64,000 nt of DNA, taken from the NCBI GenBank assembly GCA_035764005.1, contig DASTZZ010000111.1:1-64000 (forward strand). The letters run 5' to 3'. Of the stretch, positions 1 through 9,305 are shown in pieces (positions within the stretch are counted from its first letter, which is position 1; each line of letters starts with the position of its first letter). The stretch is from Terriglobales bacterium (GTDB taxonomy: Bacteria; Acidobacteriota; Terriglobia; Terriglobales; Acidobacteriaceae). Position numbers and translations under genes: made by a program. Under the pieces are notes generated by a model. That model did no database searches and had not been told where the DNA came from. It worked only from the letters and a program-made list of their open reading frames with translations.

Positions 1-96
1 AATGCGGCAGCCACTTCCGCAACGGTGCAGAGTTCCCAATGGCCCGCAGCGTAGCTTAGCGGGGATTCTGAAACGCGGGAGTTTGTTACAATTGCT

Positions 97-143
97 CTGG
101 AGCAGGGACAGATGCTCCAGGTCGCGAAACTCCTGTGCGACCT
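97..143. repeat. Two overlapping hairpins upstream of tRNA-Asp
   Basis: An 8-bp perfect inverted repeat (CTGGAGCA at 97-104, TGCTCCAG at 113-120, 8-nt loop) overlaps a second 7-bp one (AGGTCGC at 119-125, GCGACCT at 137-143). The two stems share bases and cannot form fully together. Neither is followed by a T-run, so they are not ordinary terminators. They lie just upstream of the tRNA and may be the 3' end of an upstream transcription unit or a processing signal. No gene is recognisable in positions 1-96. Confidence 0.4.
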
Positions 144-177
144 CAAGTCGAGGGTACCTCAACCCCGACACAAAGCT

Positions 178-254
178 GGGGACGTAGTTCAGTTGGTTAG
201 AACGCTGCCCTGTCACGGCAGAGGCCGCGGGTTCGAGTCCCGTCGTCCCCGCCA
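178..254 (+). tRNA. tRNA-Asp (anticodon GTC), CCA encoded
   Basis: The 7-bp acceptor stem is perfect: GGGGACG at 178-184 pairs with CGTCCCC at 244-250. The discriminator is G251 and CCA is encoded at 252-254. The anticodon arm CTGCC-CTGTCAC-GGCAG carries GTC, which reads Asp codons. The T-arm contains GGTTCGAGTCC. All arms are intact, so this is the functional copy. Its 3' part from the anticodon loop onward is repeated at 13768-13811 and 57498-57542. That marks it as the likely insertion target of two genomic islands, with this copy the one restored by the last integration. Confidence 0.98.
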
Positions 255-492
255 CTTCCCTTCTTTATCTAACAAATTACTGCGACTCTTGCAGCATTCC
301 TTATCTCCTGGTCGGACATCAGGTGCTCTGGTTTTTCGCTTCGCTGAGGCTTTTTGCATCCAATAGAAAAAGTTCGAGAAGATGGGGTCTTCACCTTCAA
401 GGTCTGACCGGAAAGCAGAATCGAGGAGAACGCGTCGGGCAACGATGTGAAATTGCTCGGAGGAAAAATAGGCTATTGGGCGTATTTGTGTG

Positions 493-2547
493 TCACGCTT
501 TTAGGAAGCTACGTTGCCCTGAGCTACGGCTGTGCAGAAAGGCGCTGATCGAGTCTGAATCGGCCGGTCGAGAGAAAAGGTATCCCTGGGCCTTCTCGCA
601 GCCGAACGAGCGCAGCTGTTCCAGTTGCGCCACGGTCTCGACCCCCTCTGCCACCACCGACAGACCCAGATTGTGCGCCAGCATAATAATGATGCGCACG
701 ATTTCCGAGCTCTCCGCATCCTCGCAGATTTTGGAGATGAATGCGCGGTCGATTTTTATCGTATCCACGGGAAAGCCCTGCAATCTGCTCAAAGAGGAGT
801 AGCCCGTGCCGAAATCATCGATGCTTAAGTGAACTCCGAGAGCTTTGAGTTCGCCCAGCAGCCGCGCCGATCTTTCCGCATCCCCCATGGCGATGGTTTC
901 CGTGATCTCCACGTCGACATCCTGGGGTGCGATTCCGGTTTCCTTGAGCACTTGCGCGATCTGGGCGGTCAGATCGGGCTGGGCAAACTGTTTGGGGGTG
1001 ATGTTGACACTGATCCGCAGTGCGGGCTCGGAGGCGAAATCGGCGTGCCACCTTCGTATCTGCTGGCACGCGTCGCGCAGCAGCGCGCGGTTCAGCGGGA
1101 GGATGATGCCCGTCTCGTCCGCAACCGGGATAAATTCCGCTGGGGGCACTAGACCCCCGGGACGCTGCCAGCGGCTCAGAGCTTCAAATCCCACCACGCT
1201 CTCATTTTGCAAAGAAACGATCGGCTGATAATGAACCCGGAACTCTCCTAACTCCAGTGCCTGGCGCAACTCCGTTTCCAGGCGCAGCCGGCGCATCGCC
1301 GACTCATGCATGCCCTGATCAAAAACCCGCGACTGAGCTTTTCCCTCGCGCTTGGCCCGATACATGGCGATCTCGGCATCGCGAATCAGCTCCTCTGCTG
1401 CCGTGTTCGAGGGAGCACCGAAGGCGATGCCGATGCTCGCGCTGGTGATCACCTCGTGTGCGTTCACCTCGAAGGGCAGTGCCAACCTCTCCTGGATCCG
1501 CTCCGCAACGCGTATGGCATCGCTAGAGTCGCGAATGTCTTCGAGCAGCACGGTAAACTCATCGCCGCCCAGCCTGGCCAGGCCGGCCTCGCTCAAGGTC
1601 TCACCTTCTTCCGGCAACCCGGAGCGGGAGATGGTGTCGCTGCCGCGCAGAGATGCGCTCAACCGTTTCCCGATCTGGATCAACAGCTCGTCGCCCGCGC
1701 TGTGCCCCAGGCTGTCGTTTAAGAGTTTGAACTGATCGATGTCGATGAACAGCACGGCAAACATGTAGCGGGCATGACGCTGCGATAGAGTGAGGCTGTG
1801 CTGCACGCGATCGAGAAACAGTGCGCGATTGGGAAGATTGGTAAGAGCGTCATGCAACGCGTTGTGGGCGAGCCGATTCTCCGCCCATTTGCGCTCACTG
1901 ATATCGCGATTGACTACGACCAGGCTCTGCACCTTTCCCGACGCCTCTTGAATTACACTCGCGGTCGATTCCAGAATTCGCCAGCTTCCGTCCTTGTGGC
2001 GGATGCGGTACTCGAGGCGCTCTCCGCGGCCGGTGACCTGCGCTTTTGCAGCGGCTTCGATGACGCGGGGACGATCTTCGGGGTGGACCTGTTCAATCGA
2101 AGGAGTCGACTTCAGCTCTTCCTGGGAGTAACCCAGAACCTTTTCGTAAGCCGGGCTGTTGTAGATGCGCCGGCCCTCAGAGTCGATGACCGCAATCATG
2201 TCGGCGGCGTTCTCGGTAATCACCTGAAAAAGCTGATCGCGCTCAGCCAGGCGCCGGCGTATTCGGTGCAGCAGCAGCTGTTGGTAGACGGTGTAGATGT
2301 CGAACAGGAGAACCAGAGCGGCCAGCGCCCTTACCCATTCCTTGAGATCCGTCCAATAGTTTTCCGAATCGGGACGGAAGCCGGTAAAGGTCAGCGAGAC
2401 GATACCCGCGGTCAGCACCAGGGTCACGGTGACTGCAAAGGCCCACAGCCACCACTCCCGGCCCTCGAGCTTTCGCAAAAGCGCCAGCGGTCCGCTCGCC
2501 GTTGCTTCGTGTGTCGATTGCTCTCTCAAAGTTGCGTTCCCGGTCAT
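493..2547 (-). CDS. Membrane PAS-GGDEF-EAL cyclic-di-GMP enzyme
   Basis: The 684-residue protein should make and/or degrade cyclic di-GMP at the inner membrane. Two membrane segments (about 33-54 and 72-93) are followed by a PAS domain (about 103-218), a GGDEF domain with intact GGDEF at 327-331, and an EAL domain with EAL at 455-457. The further EAL-family residues are present: SVNI, EITE, IDDFGTG, IKID, AEGVET and QGYLFSRP. Phosphodiesterase activity is therefore likely. The RGSD inhibitory-site motif (301-304) is separated from GGDEF by a longer insert than usual, so feedback inhibition may differ. It starts 3 bp after the stop of the upstream PilZ gene, so the two are probably co-transcribed. 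Which activity dominates cannot be read from the sequence. Confidence 0.93.
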   Translation of the reverse strand: MTGNATLREQSTHEATASGPLALLRKLEGREWWLWAFAVTVTLVLTAGIVSLTFTGFRPDSENYWTDLKEWVRALAALVLLFDIYTVYQQLLLHRIRRRLAERDQLFQVITENAADMIAVIDSEGRRIYNSPAYEKVLGYSQEELKSTPSIEQVHPEDRPRVIEAAAKAQVTGRGERLEYRIRHKDGSWRILESTASVIQEASGKVQSLVVVNRDISERKWAENRLAHNALHDALTNLPNRALFLDRVQHSLTLSQRHARYMFAVLFIDIDQFKLLNDSLGHSAGDELLIQIGKRLSASLRGSDTISRSGLPEEGETLSEAGLARLGGDEFTVLLEDIRDSSDAIRVAERIQERLALPFEVNAHEVITSASIGIAFGAPSNTAAEELIRDAEIAMYRAKREGKAQSRVFDQGMHESAMRRLRLETELRQALELGEFRVHYQPIVSLQNESVVGFEALSRWQRPGGLVPPAEFIPVADETGIILPLNRALLRDACQQIRRWHADFASEPALRISVNITPKQFAQPDLTAQIAQVLKETGIAPQDVDVEITETIAMGDAERSARLLGELKALGVHLSIDDFGTGYSSLSRLQGFPVDTIKIDRAFISKICEDAESSEIVRIIIMLAHNLGLSVVAEGVETVAQLEQLRSFGCEKAQGYLFSRPADSDSISAFLHSRSSGQRSFLKA

Positions 2548-2550
2548 GAT

Positions 2551-3291
2551 TTATGCCAAACCTAAGAATGAATCGATCCATCGCTTCACCAATAGCCGCG
2601 CTGGATCGGTGTCTTCAAACTGAAATCCAAATAGGGAATCGCTCTTCCAACAGACGGCCGCTGCAATCGTCAATGCGGACCCGCCCGGCAGAGCAAACGA
2701 GAGCCGCAACCGCGAGCCGTTGTTCGCCAGCGTCCCGGAAAACTGCACCGACATTCCTCCGCCGCTGATTTCGCGGCTGGAACCGCGCAAGCTGCCATCC
2801 CCGCTCTGAATGCCGACTTCGGTCACCAAAGGGACACGGACATACCGCCGCAGCTCCTGCAGCAGGAGGGCGCAGGTCGCACGCGCCGTTCTCGATACCG
2901 CAGCTCGGTCGAGGGGAAGATCGAGGACGGCGTTGATGCCGAAGCTGGAGAAAGGTCGCATCTCCAGATCTTTGTCGGCCATTCCGTAGACAATCATCCT
3001 GCGATTGGAAGGCGATGAACGAATCGCTTCCAGAACGGGAATGGCGCTCTCGTTGAGCTGGAGGACACCTCCCTCGAATTTCTCCTGGCGGACACGGCGG
3101 GAAAACTCTTCGCCCACCCGCACTGCGCCGATCCCGCACTGCGCAAAAGCTCGTTCAACCGTGTCGCTGCTGGATGCATCCAGGTTAACGAGTGCCAGAA
3201 CGGGAGAGTTCTGTGTGCTGCGCTGAGGCAAAATCGCCGAGGCTGCGGCGCTGTAAGCAGGCAAAGATGACTTCATGCTCATGGCTCGCAC
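2551..3291 (-). CDS. PilZ-domain protein with degenerate receiver-like N-terminus
   Basis: A 246-residue probable c-di-GMP receptor. The C-terminal PilZ domain (from about residue 145) shows both binding motifs: an RxxxR-type RRYVR, and SREISGGG in place of (D/N)xSxxG. The N-terminal half folds like a response-regulator receiver by pattern, but the strand that should carry the phospho-acceptor Asp reads EGGVLQLNES, so it is unlikely to be phosphorylated. The start could also be the Met at 3276. The gene is directly upstream of the GGDEF-EAL gene (3-bp gap), which pairs a c-di-GMP reader with a c-di-GMP enzyme. It is a paralogue of the gene at 3592-4329. Confidence 0.82.
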   Translation of the reverse strand: MRAMSMKSSLPAYSAAASAILPQRSTQNSPVLALVNLDASSSDTVERAFAQCGIGAVRVGEEFSRRVRQEKFEGGVLQLNESAIPVLEAIRSSPSNRRMIVYGMADKDLEMRPFSSFGINAVLDLPLDRAAVSRTARATCALLLQELRRYVRVPLVTEVGIQSGDGSLRGSSREISGGGMSVQFSGTLANNGSRLRLSFALPGGSALTIAAAVCWKSDSLFGFQFEDTDPARLLVKRWIDSFLGLA

Positions 3292-3591
3292 CGCAGTCCT
3301 CGAAAGCCGGCGCTCGTTTGCTCGCAGGTCGCTTCTCCTCCAAAATGGGAAAACTCCAGCACTCGGGAACCCATGCGCGCCGACGCCGCTCTGCAGCGGC
3401 TGTGTCCATTCACCACAACCTCAGGTCTAGCGGGAATCATCGCGATCGCGCGATCGATCTTCGCCGCGTACCCTGGCTTTCGCACGGTGCGGCGTGTGCA
3501 AGTCGACGTCTCGAGTTTTAGCGGAGAAGGTGGCCGCCTGCGCGTCCGGTTCAGTTGCTCCGCGCTTGGCGAGGGAGGCTGCAAGGGCTCT

Positions 3592-4329
3592 TCACCGCGC
3601 TGCATGGGTAAACCTCTCGGCAACCGTTTCCGGGATCAGAGCATGCCATTGACGAAGGAACTCGCCGTCAATCCATTCGCTGAGTCGTTCCCGATCCGGC
3701 AAACTCATTCCGGTAAAGGTCAGGCCGACTTTTGCGTTCGTAGCCGTCCAGATAACCTGTGCTCCGAAGTTCGAGATCTGCCGGCAGTGCGGCAGCCGGA
3801 GGCGCACCGTTATCTTCTCTCCCGCCACCAGTGGGGCGGCGCATTCGAGCGCCAGTCCGGTTTGGCTGATGTTGGTTGTGGCCGCGAGAAATTGCCGCGA
3901 GGTCGAATCTTGAACAATGGCCCGGCAAGCTAAAGCGTAGCGCGTGTATCGCCGGCGCTCTTTCAACATGATTCCATAGGCTGCGCGCAGGGCGCGAGTC
4001 ACGTGTTCCTGAACCAGAGGCTTGTCAATCACAAAGTCCGCTCCCCCAAAGGCGAGTGAGCTGGTCCTGGACCGATGTGCCAGAGCGAAAATCACGGCCG
4101 TCCGGCTGGACGAAGAGGTGCGCACGTGCTGGATCAGCGCCAGTTCCGGATCGCTGTCCTGGTCGACGAAAAAGACATCGATTTTGCAGGTTGCAAGCGC
4201 GTCGATAAGCGACGAGGGCTGGTGAACGCTGGCGTGTATGCCAAGTTCGCCCAGGCACACGGGCATGGTCTCGAGCACGGAAGCATCGTTGGAAACGATG
4301 ACCGCTTGTAGCGCACTGGACGCATTCAT
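3592..4329 (-). CDS. PilZ-domain protein with receiver-like N-terminus
   Basis: A 245-residue protein of the same layout as its neighbour. A receiver-like first half contains VFFVDQDSD at the usual phospho-acceptor strand. A PilZ domain follows with RRYTR and TNISQTG as the c-di-GMP motifs. I chose ATG 4329 (MNASS...) because GGAG stands 8 nt upstream, and because an upstream in-frame extension to 4383 would overlap the preceding gene. The 300 nt between this gene and the next PilZ gene (3292-3591) contain no other supported gene. Function is inferred: c-di-GMP-responsive control of motility or polysaccharide. The partner is not visible. Confidence 0.8.
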   Translation of the reverse strand: MNASSALQAVIVSNDASVLETMPVCLGELGIHASVHQPSSLIDALATCKIDVFFVDQDSDPELALIQHVRTSSSSRTAVIFALAHRSRTSSLAFGGADFVIDKPLVQEHVTRALRAAYGIMLKERRRYTRYALACRAIVQDSTSRQFLAATTNISQTGLALECAAPLVAGEKITVRLRLPHCRQISNFGAQVIWTATNAKVGLTFTGMSLPDRERLSEWIDGEFLRQWHALIPETVAERFTHAAR

Positions 4330-4366
4330 GTCTTTTTCTCCGGGCAAATTTGTGCTGCGGAATCGC

Positions 4367-4774
4367 TCAGCGCGGGACCACAACCAGGGTCTTCAGGATC
4401 GCCGGCGCTGCTTTCTTTCCCTTCTGCGCCTCTGGGGGAAGCATGCGAATCTCGTAGTTCTCAGACATGGCAGGCGATTTGAGGTTGTAAGTAATCCCAT
4501 CCGACTCCTGGGTTGCGGGAGCCGGCGCCGCAACTATCGTATGAACCACCGGCATCACCACCACTGTTATGTGCAAGGCCGCTGAGGCGGGGTGCCCGCG
4601 TCGCGGCGATGATTGCGCGTGGGCCATTCCCGGCCATGCGCACGCCAGAAAAGCGAGAACCGGGATCGCCCGACGCGCTTTTGTTCTCCCGGAAGATTCC
4701 CAAAATGAAACCACACGTCCGCCCCGCAACGCGAATTCGGCTGCTCCCTGGTTTTTGCAATCCGGCGGCCACAA
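4367..4774 (-). CDS. Small secreted protein of unknown function
   Basis: I do not recognise this protein. The reading frame (up to 135 residues) has a convincing export signal: RRAIPVLAFLACAWPGMAHAQ with an AHA-Q signal-peptidase site. A short mature part of about 80 residues, rich in Val, Ala and Pro, follows. The start is uncertain. GTG codons about 20 residues into the frame would give a more typical signal peptide than the first codon. It stands just upstream of, and on the same strand as, the PilZ genes, so it may be the first gene of that unit. Confidence 0.5.
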   Translation of the reverse strand: MWPPDCKNQGAAEFALRGGRVVSFWESSGRTKARRAIPVLAFLACAWPGMAHAQSSPRRGHPASAALHITVVVMPVVHTIVAAPAPATQESDGITYNLKSPAMSENYEIRMLPPEAQKGKKAAPAILKTLVVVPR

Positions 4775-5081
4775 GCTGCCGGGAAAGCCTAAACCTTTTG
4801 CTGATAAAGGCTTATTTCACGGTGGATGGCGCGGCGCGCGGCCGGCGAGGGTGTTTGAATTCTGGAACTGTGTACGATCTTCGGACACTCGCTGGGGTTT
4901 CTGCGCCTGGTCGCTTCCTTTTTGCGGCCTGCCCCAGCCACCACAGGTAGGCAATCCTGGCGATTTTCACCCGGCAAAGCGCGATGCGAGCTGGAAAATC
5001 CGATTGCTTCGCTTCCTGCCACCCCGGCGCCTAAGGCGAAGCGCTCGGGTGCCGTAAGCATTTACCCGGGTCGCCAGGGAA

Positions 5082-5098
5082 TGGCACAAAAGTTGCAC
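5082..5098 (+). promoter_or_regulatory. Sigma-54 (-24/-12) promoter
   Basis: TGGCACAAAAGTTGCAC fits the RpoN consensus TGGCAC-N5-TTGCA. GG is at 5083-5084 and GC at 5095-5096, with exactly 10 nt between them. The predicted start near 5108 leaves a short leader with GGAGG at 5113-5117 before ATG 5123. The second gene of the downstream unit encodes a sigma-54 activator, so autoregulation is plausible. The rest of 4775-5122 holds no supported gene. Confidence 0.85.
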
Positions 5099-5122
5099 TA
5101 TGACTGCAACACGGAGGCAGGC

Positions 5123-5566
5123 ATGGCGCGAAAAACGAGTGCTGCAGATCTGCGGATATTGCGGCAGGGTCTCAGAGAACATCTCCATCGTTCTCTACTT
5201 GCCGCCGTCGCCGAGCTGATCTGCGCCCTCCAGCAGCGCGATCTGCCGGAGGCGCGACGAATCGCCGCCCAGCTGGCCCGAGATCTCCGCCTGTGCGACA
5301 GTCCTCCGGCGCAGTACTTCACCTCCCGCATCGTCTCGCTTTTGGCCCACGAGAACGTTTTCGATCGATGCGACCAGCTCTCGGCCTGGCTGCTTTTCCT
5401 AGAACGGGAAATCGAATCCGTCGCCGAGCGCACCCTGGCCGATCGAGTCGATCTCGCGCTCGACTCGCACTGCCGGGAACTCGACGTCGCCTCTCCAGAA
5501 CCGCGCCTGGGATGCGATCCAGCGCGCTCGCTGCGCCCCGGCCGCCTAGGCAAGGAGGGCATCTGA
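5123..5566 (+). CDS. Unknown helical protein, first gene of sigma-54 operon
   Basis: A 147-residue protein I do not recognise. It is Leu/Ala/Arg-rich and predicted mostly helical, without membrane segment or signal peptide. The start ATG 5123 is preceded by GGAGG at a 5-nt spacing and sits about 15 nt after the predicted sigma-54 start site. The longer in-frame extension to 4922 would run across the promoter and is rejected. The stop lies immediately before the NtrC-type regulator, suggesting translational coupling. Being first in the operon it may be a partner of that regulator, but this is a guess from position alone. Confidence 0.6.
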   Translation: MARKTSAADLRILRQGLREHLHRSLLAAVAELICALQQRDLPEARRIAAQLARDLRLCDSPPAQYFTSRIVSLLAHENVFDRCDQLSAWLLFLEREIESVAERTLADRVDLALDSHCRELDVASPEPRLGCDPARSLRPGRLGKEGI

Positions 5567-5589
5567 GCTGCGAGATCCAAAGTCGAGCC

Positions 5590-6954
5590 TTGGTGGTTGT
5601 CGTCGATGATGAGGCCATGGTGCTTGAGGTGGTCGTAGAGGGGTTACACGATCTCGAAGTGGAGACCGCGACGTTTACCGATCCTCATGCGGCTTTAGAA
5701 AGCATCAAATCCCGCCGTCCCGCGATCGTGCTGGCCGATCTCCACATGCCGAAGATGAATGGGATCGAGCTGCTCGAAGCCTTAGTTAACTTTGACGCCG
5801 GCATCGAGGTATTTCTCCTGACCGGCGATTACTCGACTGCGGCGGCGGTGGAGGCGATCAAGAAGGGCGCTGCCGATTACCTGACCAAACCGATCTCGAT
5901 GTCGGCGCTGCGCGATCGAGTGACCCGATCGCTCGAGGAGATGCAGATCAAGCGAAGCACGCACGATCTCGATAAAAAGCTCGCCTTGTCGTTTCAATTT
6001 CACGGCATGGTCGCACGCAGCCCCAAGATGCTGGAAATCTTCTCCAGCATGCGCCGCATCGCTCCGCATTTTCGCAGCGTTCTCCTCACCGGACGCTCGG
6101 GCACCGGCAAGGAGCTGGTGGCCAGGGCGCTGCATCAGATGTCGCCCGCGCAGGCGGGACCCTTCGTCGTCTGCAACTGCGCCGGTGTTCCCGAGACCCT
6201 CGCCGAGAGCGAGTGGTTCGGATACGTCCGGGGGGCGTTCACCGGGGCGAACCACGACCGCAGCGGACTGTTTGAGCACGCCAACGACGGAGTCGTGTTC
6301 CTGGACGAGATCGGGGAAATGCCGCTCTCTCTTCAGGCGAAGCTGCTGCGGGTTCTGCAGAGCCACGAGATACAGAAGGTCGGGTGCGCCATTGCCCACA
6401 AGCTGAACCTGCGTGTCATCGCCGCCACCAACCGCGACCTCCGGCAAGAAGTGCTCAAGGGCCGCTTCCGCGAGGACCTGTTCTACCGCTTGAGCGCCGC
6501 CACCATCTCTCTCCCTCCGCTCAGCGAACGCAGAGAAGATCTGCCCTTGCTGCAGCAGTACTTCGTCGAGAAGTTCGCCGCTGAGTATTGCAAGAGTATC
6601 CGCGGCATCAGCCGCCGGGCGCAGAATGTGCTTTCGGCTTATCACTGGCCCGGCAACATCCGCGAGCTTGAAAACGTCATCGGAAATGCCTGCATGATGG
6701 CCGATGGACCGGTGATCGACATCGCCCATCTTCCCGCGGGCATGCGGCTCAACGATGATAGCGGCAGCAGGCTCTCTTTTCCCCTTTCCATGTCGCTGGC
6801 GGAAATTCAAAGACAGCATGCACAGCGCGTGCTGGAGACAGTTGGCGGCAACAAGCTTCGCGCCGCCGAGATTCTGGGCATTAGCCGATCGACTCTGTAC
6901 AGCCTCCTGCAGCCAGTCGCAGCTCCAGGGCCGGCGCTGGTAAGCAAGAGCTGA
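5590..6954 (+). CDS. NtrC-type sigma-54 response regulator (copy 1)
   Basis: A sigma-54 activator of about 454 residues. The receiver domain has acidic residues VVDDE and phospho-acceptor Asp about 50 (VLADLHMP). The AAA+ domain has Walker A GRSGTGKE, an intact GAFTGA loop for sigma-54 contact, and Walker [10 protein letters not shown]. The Fis-type helix-turn-helix is near [19 protein letters not shown]. The start is ambiguous. A strong AAGGAGG (5552-5558) stands just before an in-frame CTG at 5563, while TTG 5590 and GTG 5593 sit at the first receiver strand. I give TTG 5590. It probably activates the sigma-54 promoter at 5082 and thus its own operon. The paralogue at 12075 lies on the other side of the polysaccharide genes. 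Confidence 0.9.
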   Translation: MVVVVDDEAMVLEVVVEGLHDLEVETATFTDPHAALESIKSRRPAIVLADLHMPKMNGIELLEALVNFDAGIEVFLLTGDYSTAAAVEAIKKGAADYLTKPISMSALRDRVTRSLEEMQIKRSTHDLDKKLALSFQFHGMVARSPKMLEIFSSMRRIAPHFRSVLLTGRSGTGKELVARALHQMSPAQAGPFVVCNCAGVPETLAESEWFGYVRGAFTGANHDRSGLFEHANDGVVFLDEIGEMPLSLQAKLLRVLQSHEIQKVGCAIAHKLNLRVIAATNRDLRQEVLKGRFREDLFYRLSAATISLPPLSERREDLPLLQQYFVEKFAAEYCKSIRGISRRAQNVLSAYHWPGNIRELENVIGNACMMADGPVIDIAHLPAGMRLNDDSGSRLSFPLSMSLAEIQRQHAQRVLETVGGNKLRAAEILGISRSTLYSLLQPVAAPGPALVSKS

Positions 6955-6971
6955 GGCTTCTCAATTTCATC

Positions 6972-7925
6972 ATGCGCATACTGCTGGTAGAGGATTCAAA
7001 GCTGGAGCGCCGTCAGGTCACCGAATACCTGAAGGCTTGGCACCTGGAGTTCAGCTCGGTAGGCGACGGCGCCGAAGCCTGGACGTTGCTTCAGGATCCA
7101 CAGCCTCCCGATTTGGTACTGCTCGACTGGATGCTGCCGGGAATGGATGGTCTAGAACTTTGCCGCAAGCTGCGCACCCTAGGAGGAAACGGCAGCTACA
7201 TCTACACCGTGATGCTCACGGCGAAGCAAAAGAAGGCGGACCTGCTGACTGCCATGGCAGCCGGCGCCGATGATTACTTGACGAAGCCGGTCGAGCCCTC
7301 GGAATTGCGAGCCAAGATCATGGTCGGCAAGAGGATCATCGAGCTGCAGCAGTCGCTCAGGTTCGCCGCCACGCACGATTTTCTTACCAAGCTCTTTAAT
7401 CGCGCGGAGGTCATGGCGGCACTCAAGCGCGAGCTGTCGCGCGGCGAACGCGAAAACAAGCCGGTCTCGATCCTGCTTGCCGACATCGATCACTTCAAAA
7501 AAATCAATGACTCGCTCGGCCACGCAGCCGGTGACATCGTCCTGCAGGAAGTAGCTCGCCGCCTCCAATGCGATCTCAGGGCCTACGACCTGGCCGGCCG
7601 CTATGGCGGCGAAGAGTTTCTGCTTGTGCTGCCGGGATGCAGTTCCGCGGTGGCTGCGCGCCGCGCCGACGAGATCCGCGGCCTCGTCTCCCGCGAGGCC
7701 GTCACCACTACATTCGCCAAGGTGCCGGTCACGCTCAGCATGGGAGTTGCCGCCACCGATACCGTTCGCTGCACCGGTGTGGAAGAGCTGTTGCAGCATG
7801 CTGACGAGGCCCTCTATCGCGCCAAGGGAAAAGGACGAAACCGGGTAGAAGCGGTCCGCCCCGCGAGCGTACTGCCACCGCAAAGAGCAGGTCTGCAGGT
7901 GAGACGCGTCAGCGCCCGGGATTGA
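6972..7925 (+). CDS. PleD-like response regulator diguanylate cyclase
   Basis: A 317-residue soluble protein. The receiver domain (1-120) has phospho-acceptor Asp52 (LVLLDWMLP) and conserved KP at about 105. A GGDEF domain follows with GGEEF at 212-216. The product inhibition site RAYD (203-206) lies exactly five residues before GGEEF, as in feedback-inhibited cyclases. It should make c-di-GMP when phosphorylated. It lies 17 bp after the NtrC-type gene and before the outer-membrane, HEAT and glycosyltransferase genes, so it most likely supplies the c-di-GMP that switches on that polysaccharide machinery. No cognate kinase is in the window. Confidence 0.93.
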   Translation: MRILLVEDSKLERRQVTEYLKAWHLEFSSVGDGAEAWTLLQDPQPPDLVLLDWMLPGMDGLELCRKLRTLGGNGSYIYTVMLTAKQKKADLLTAMAAGADDYLTKPVEPSELRAKIMVGKRIIELQQSLRFAATHDFLTKLFNRAEVMAALKRELSRGERENKPVSILLADIDHFKKINDSLGHAAGDIVLQEVARRLQCDLRAYDLAGRYGGEEFLLVLPGCSSAVAARRADEIRGLVSREAVTTTFAKVPVTLSMGVAATDTVRCTGVEELLQHADEALYRAKGKGRNRVEAVRPASVLPPQRAGLQVRRVSARD

Positions 7926-8051
7926 AATCTCCGCCGCTGTCAATTGACGGCAGAGTGTAGTGACCGCATTTTGGAAATGCTGAAAAACGAGGAGGTAGTA
8001 AAGAATCTTTGTTCTCGCTTCTGCTCCCGAGGTGTTTGGTAAGGGAGCGGC

Positions 8052-9305
8052 GTGAAGATGAAAACCATGCCAGTGATTAGCTCAGAACCGGGTAGCACCA
8101 GAGCCGTGCTTCATGGCGCCTGTTGGGCAGCGTTATGGCTCAGTCTATGTTTGCCCGGGCATCTTCAAGCTGCCGATGATTCTGACTGGCTGGTCAGAGT
8201 TCGCGAGCAGGTCGCGGCACATGATCTCTCCGCCGCCGCCGCGACCGTGAGCGCCAGGCTCGCGGTTCAGCCGGCGGACCTGGAGGCGAGCACGTGGCGG
8301 GCACGCATCCTGTCATGGACCGGGCATCTGGTTGAGGCGGAGGCCCTGTATCGCCAGGTGGAGCTGCAGGCGCCGGACGACGCCGACGTCGCGATCGGTC
8401 TGTCCGATGTTCTGTTTTGGGAAGGAAAGGTAAACGAATCCTCCGCCGTGCTGGAGCGCGCGCAGCGGCTGCGGCCGGCCAGTCTCGAGATCGAACAACG
8501 CCGCCGGCGCAACCAGCAGGCGATCCACGATCAGGATTCTTCCAGAGACTCGGTCCCTGCCGCGGGGGCAGCAGCCAAGTCCGATCTCTACCGCTACTCA
8601 CTTCGGCTCGGCAGCGAAACTGATTTGTTTAGTTATTCCTCGGCTGCGCAGACCCAGGTCGTTGAATTCGGGGTAAGGTGGAATTCCCGCTGGAGCTCTC
8701 GGCTGCTGGCGACCTCGTACCGGCGACTCTCGGAATCCTCCGGACAATGGGGGACGGCTGTAAGCTACCGCATCTCCGCCGACCAGTCGCTGGCTGCGTC
8801 TTTTGCTGCTGCCAATCAGCAGCAGATCGCTCCTGTTCGCCAGTTCGCTTTCGACTATGACCATGGGACGCGTTTTCATGCCGGCGCTCTGAAAGGCATG
8901 GAGTTCGTGGCCCACTCCGCCTCCATCTGGTTCGACAGCGCGGAGGTCATGGTGCTGGGTGGAAGCGCGATTGGGTATCTGTCCCGAGACTGGATGTGCA
9001 CAGTTTCCGGCAACGCTGCGCGAACCAGATTCGCGAACGCCGGGGCGAGCTGGGTGCCCGCTTTGTTTCTCAAGCTCTCGCTTCCTGCGCTCTCTCGACT
9101 ACGCCTCGACATCGGCGCAGGGACCGGAGCCGAGAATTATTCCAACCAGGATCAGATCGGGCAGATCTCCGCACGTACTTATGCCGGTGGAGTGCATTAT
9201 TCGTTGAGCAGGGCACAGGAGTTCTCAGCCTCCGCCGCTTATCAGCAGCGCTCCCATGGAGCAATCGAAATCGATACCAGTGTGGGATATGAGCTCCGCT
9301 TCTAG
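8052..9305 (+). CDS. TPR outer-membrane beta-barrel protein (YaiO-like)
   Basis: A 417-residue exported protein. An N-terminal signal region (about 17-40, ending LQAADD) is followed by TPR-like helices (about 45-155, with pairs such as VEAEALYRQVELQAPDD). A beta-rich C-terminal barrel ends in Phe, as outer-membrane proteins do. This plan matches YaiO and, more loosely, the TPR-barrel exporters PgaA/BcsC. In the operon it is the candidate outer-membrane exit for the polymer made by the glycosyltransferase at 10487. The GTG start at 8052 has GGGAG upstream, and ATG 8058 is an alternative. Its 3' end overlaps the next gene by 17 bp. Confidence 0.8.
   Translation: MKMKTMPVISSEPGSTRAVLHGACWAALWLSLCLPGHLQAADDSDWLVRVREQVAAHDLSAAAATVSARLAVQPADLEASTWRARILSWTGHLVEAEALYRQVELQAPDDADVAIGLSDVLFWEGKVNESSAVLERAQRLRPASLEIEQRRRRNQQAIHDQDSSRDSVPAAGAAAKSDLYRYSLRLGSETDLFSYSSAAQTQVVEFGVRWNSRWSSRLLATSYRRLSESSGQWGTAVSYRISADQSLAASFAAANQQQIAPVRQFAFDYDHGTRFHAGALKGMEFVAHSASIWFDSAEVMVLGGSAIGYLSRDWMCTVSGNAARTRFANAGASWVPALFLKLSLPALSRLRLDIGAGTGAENYSNQDQIGQISARTYAGGVHYSLSRAQEFSASAAYQQRSHGAIEIDTSVGYELRF

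Noticed and set aside
1798-2565. Plus-strand open frame of 255 codons
   Set aside because: Antisense to the PAS and GGDEF parts of the c-di-GMP enzyme; no domain, no ribosome-binding site.
5782-6819. Long minus-strand open frame of 345 codons
   Set aside because: It lies wholly antisense to the sigma-54 regulator with all its motifs. Long antisense frames are expected in G+C-rich genes, and the translation has no recognisable domain.
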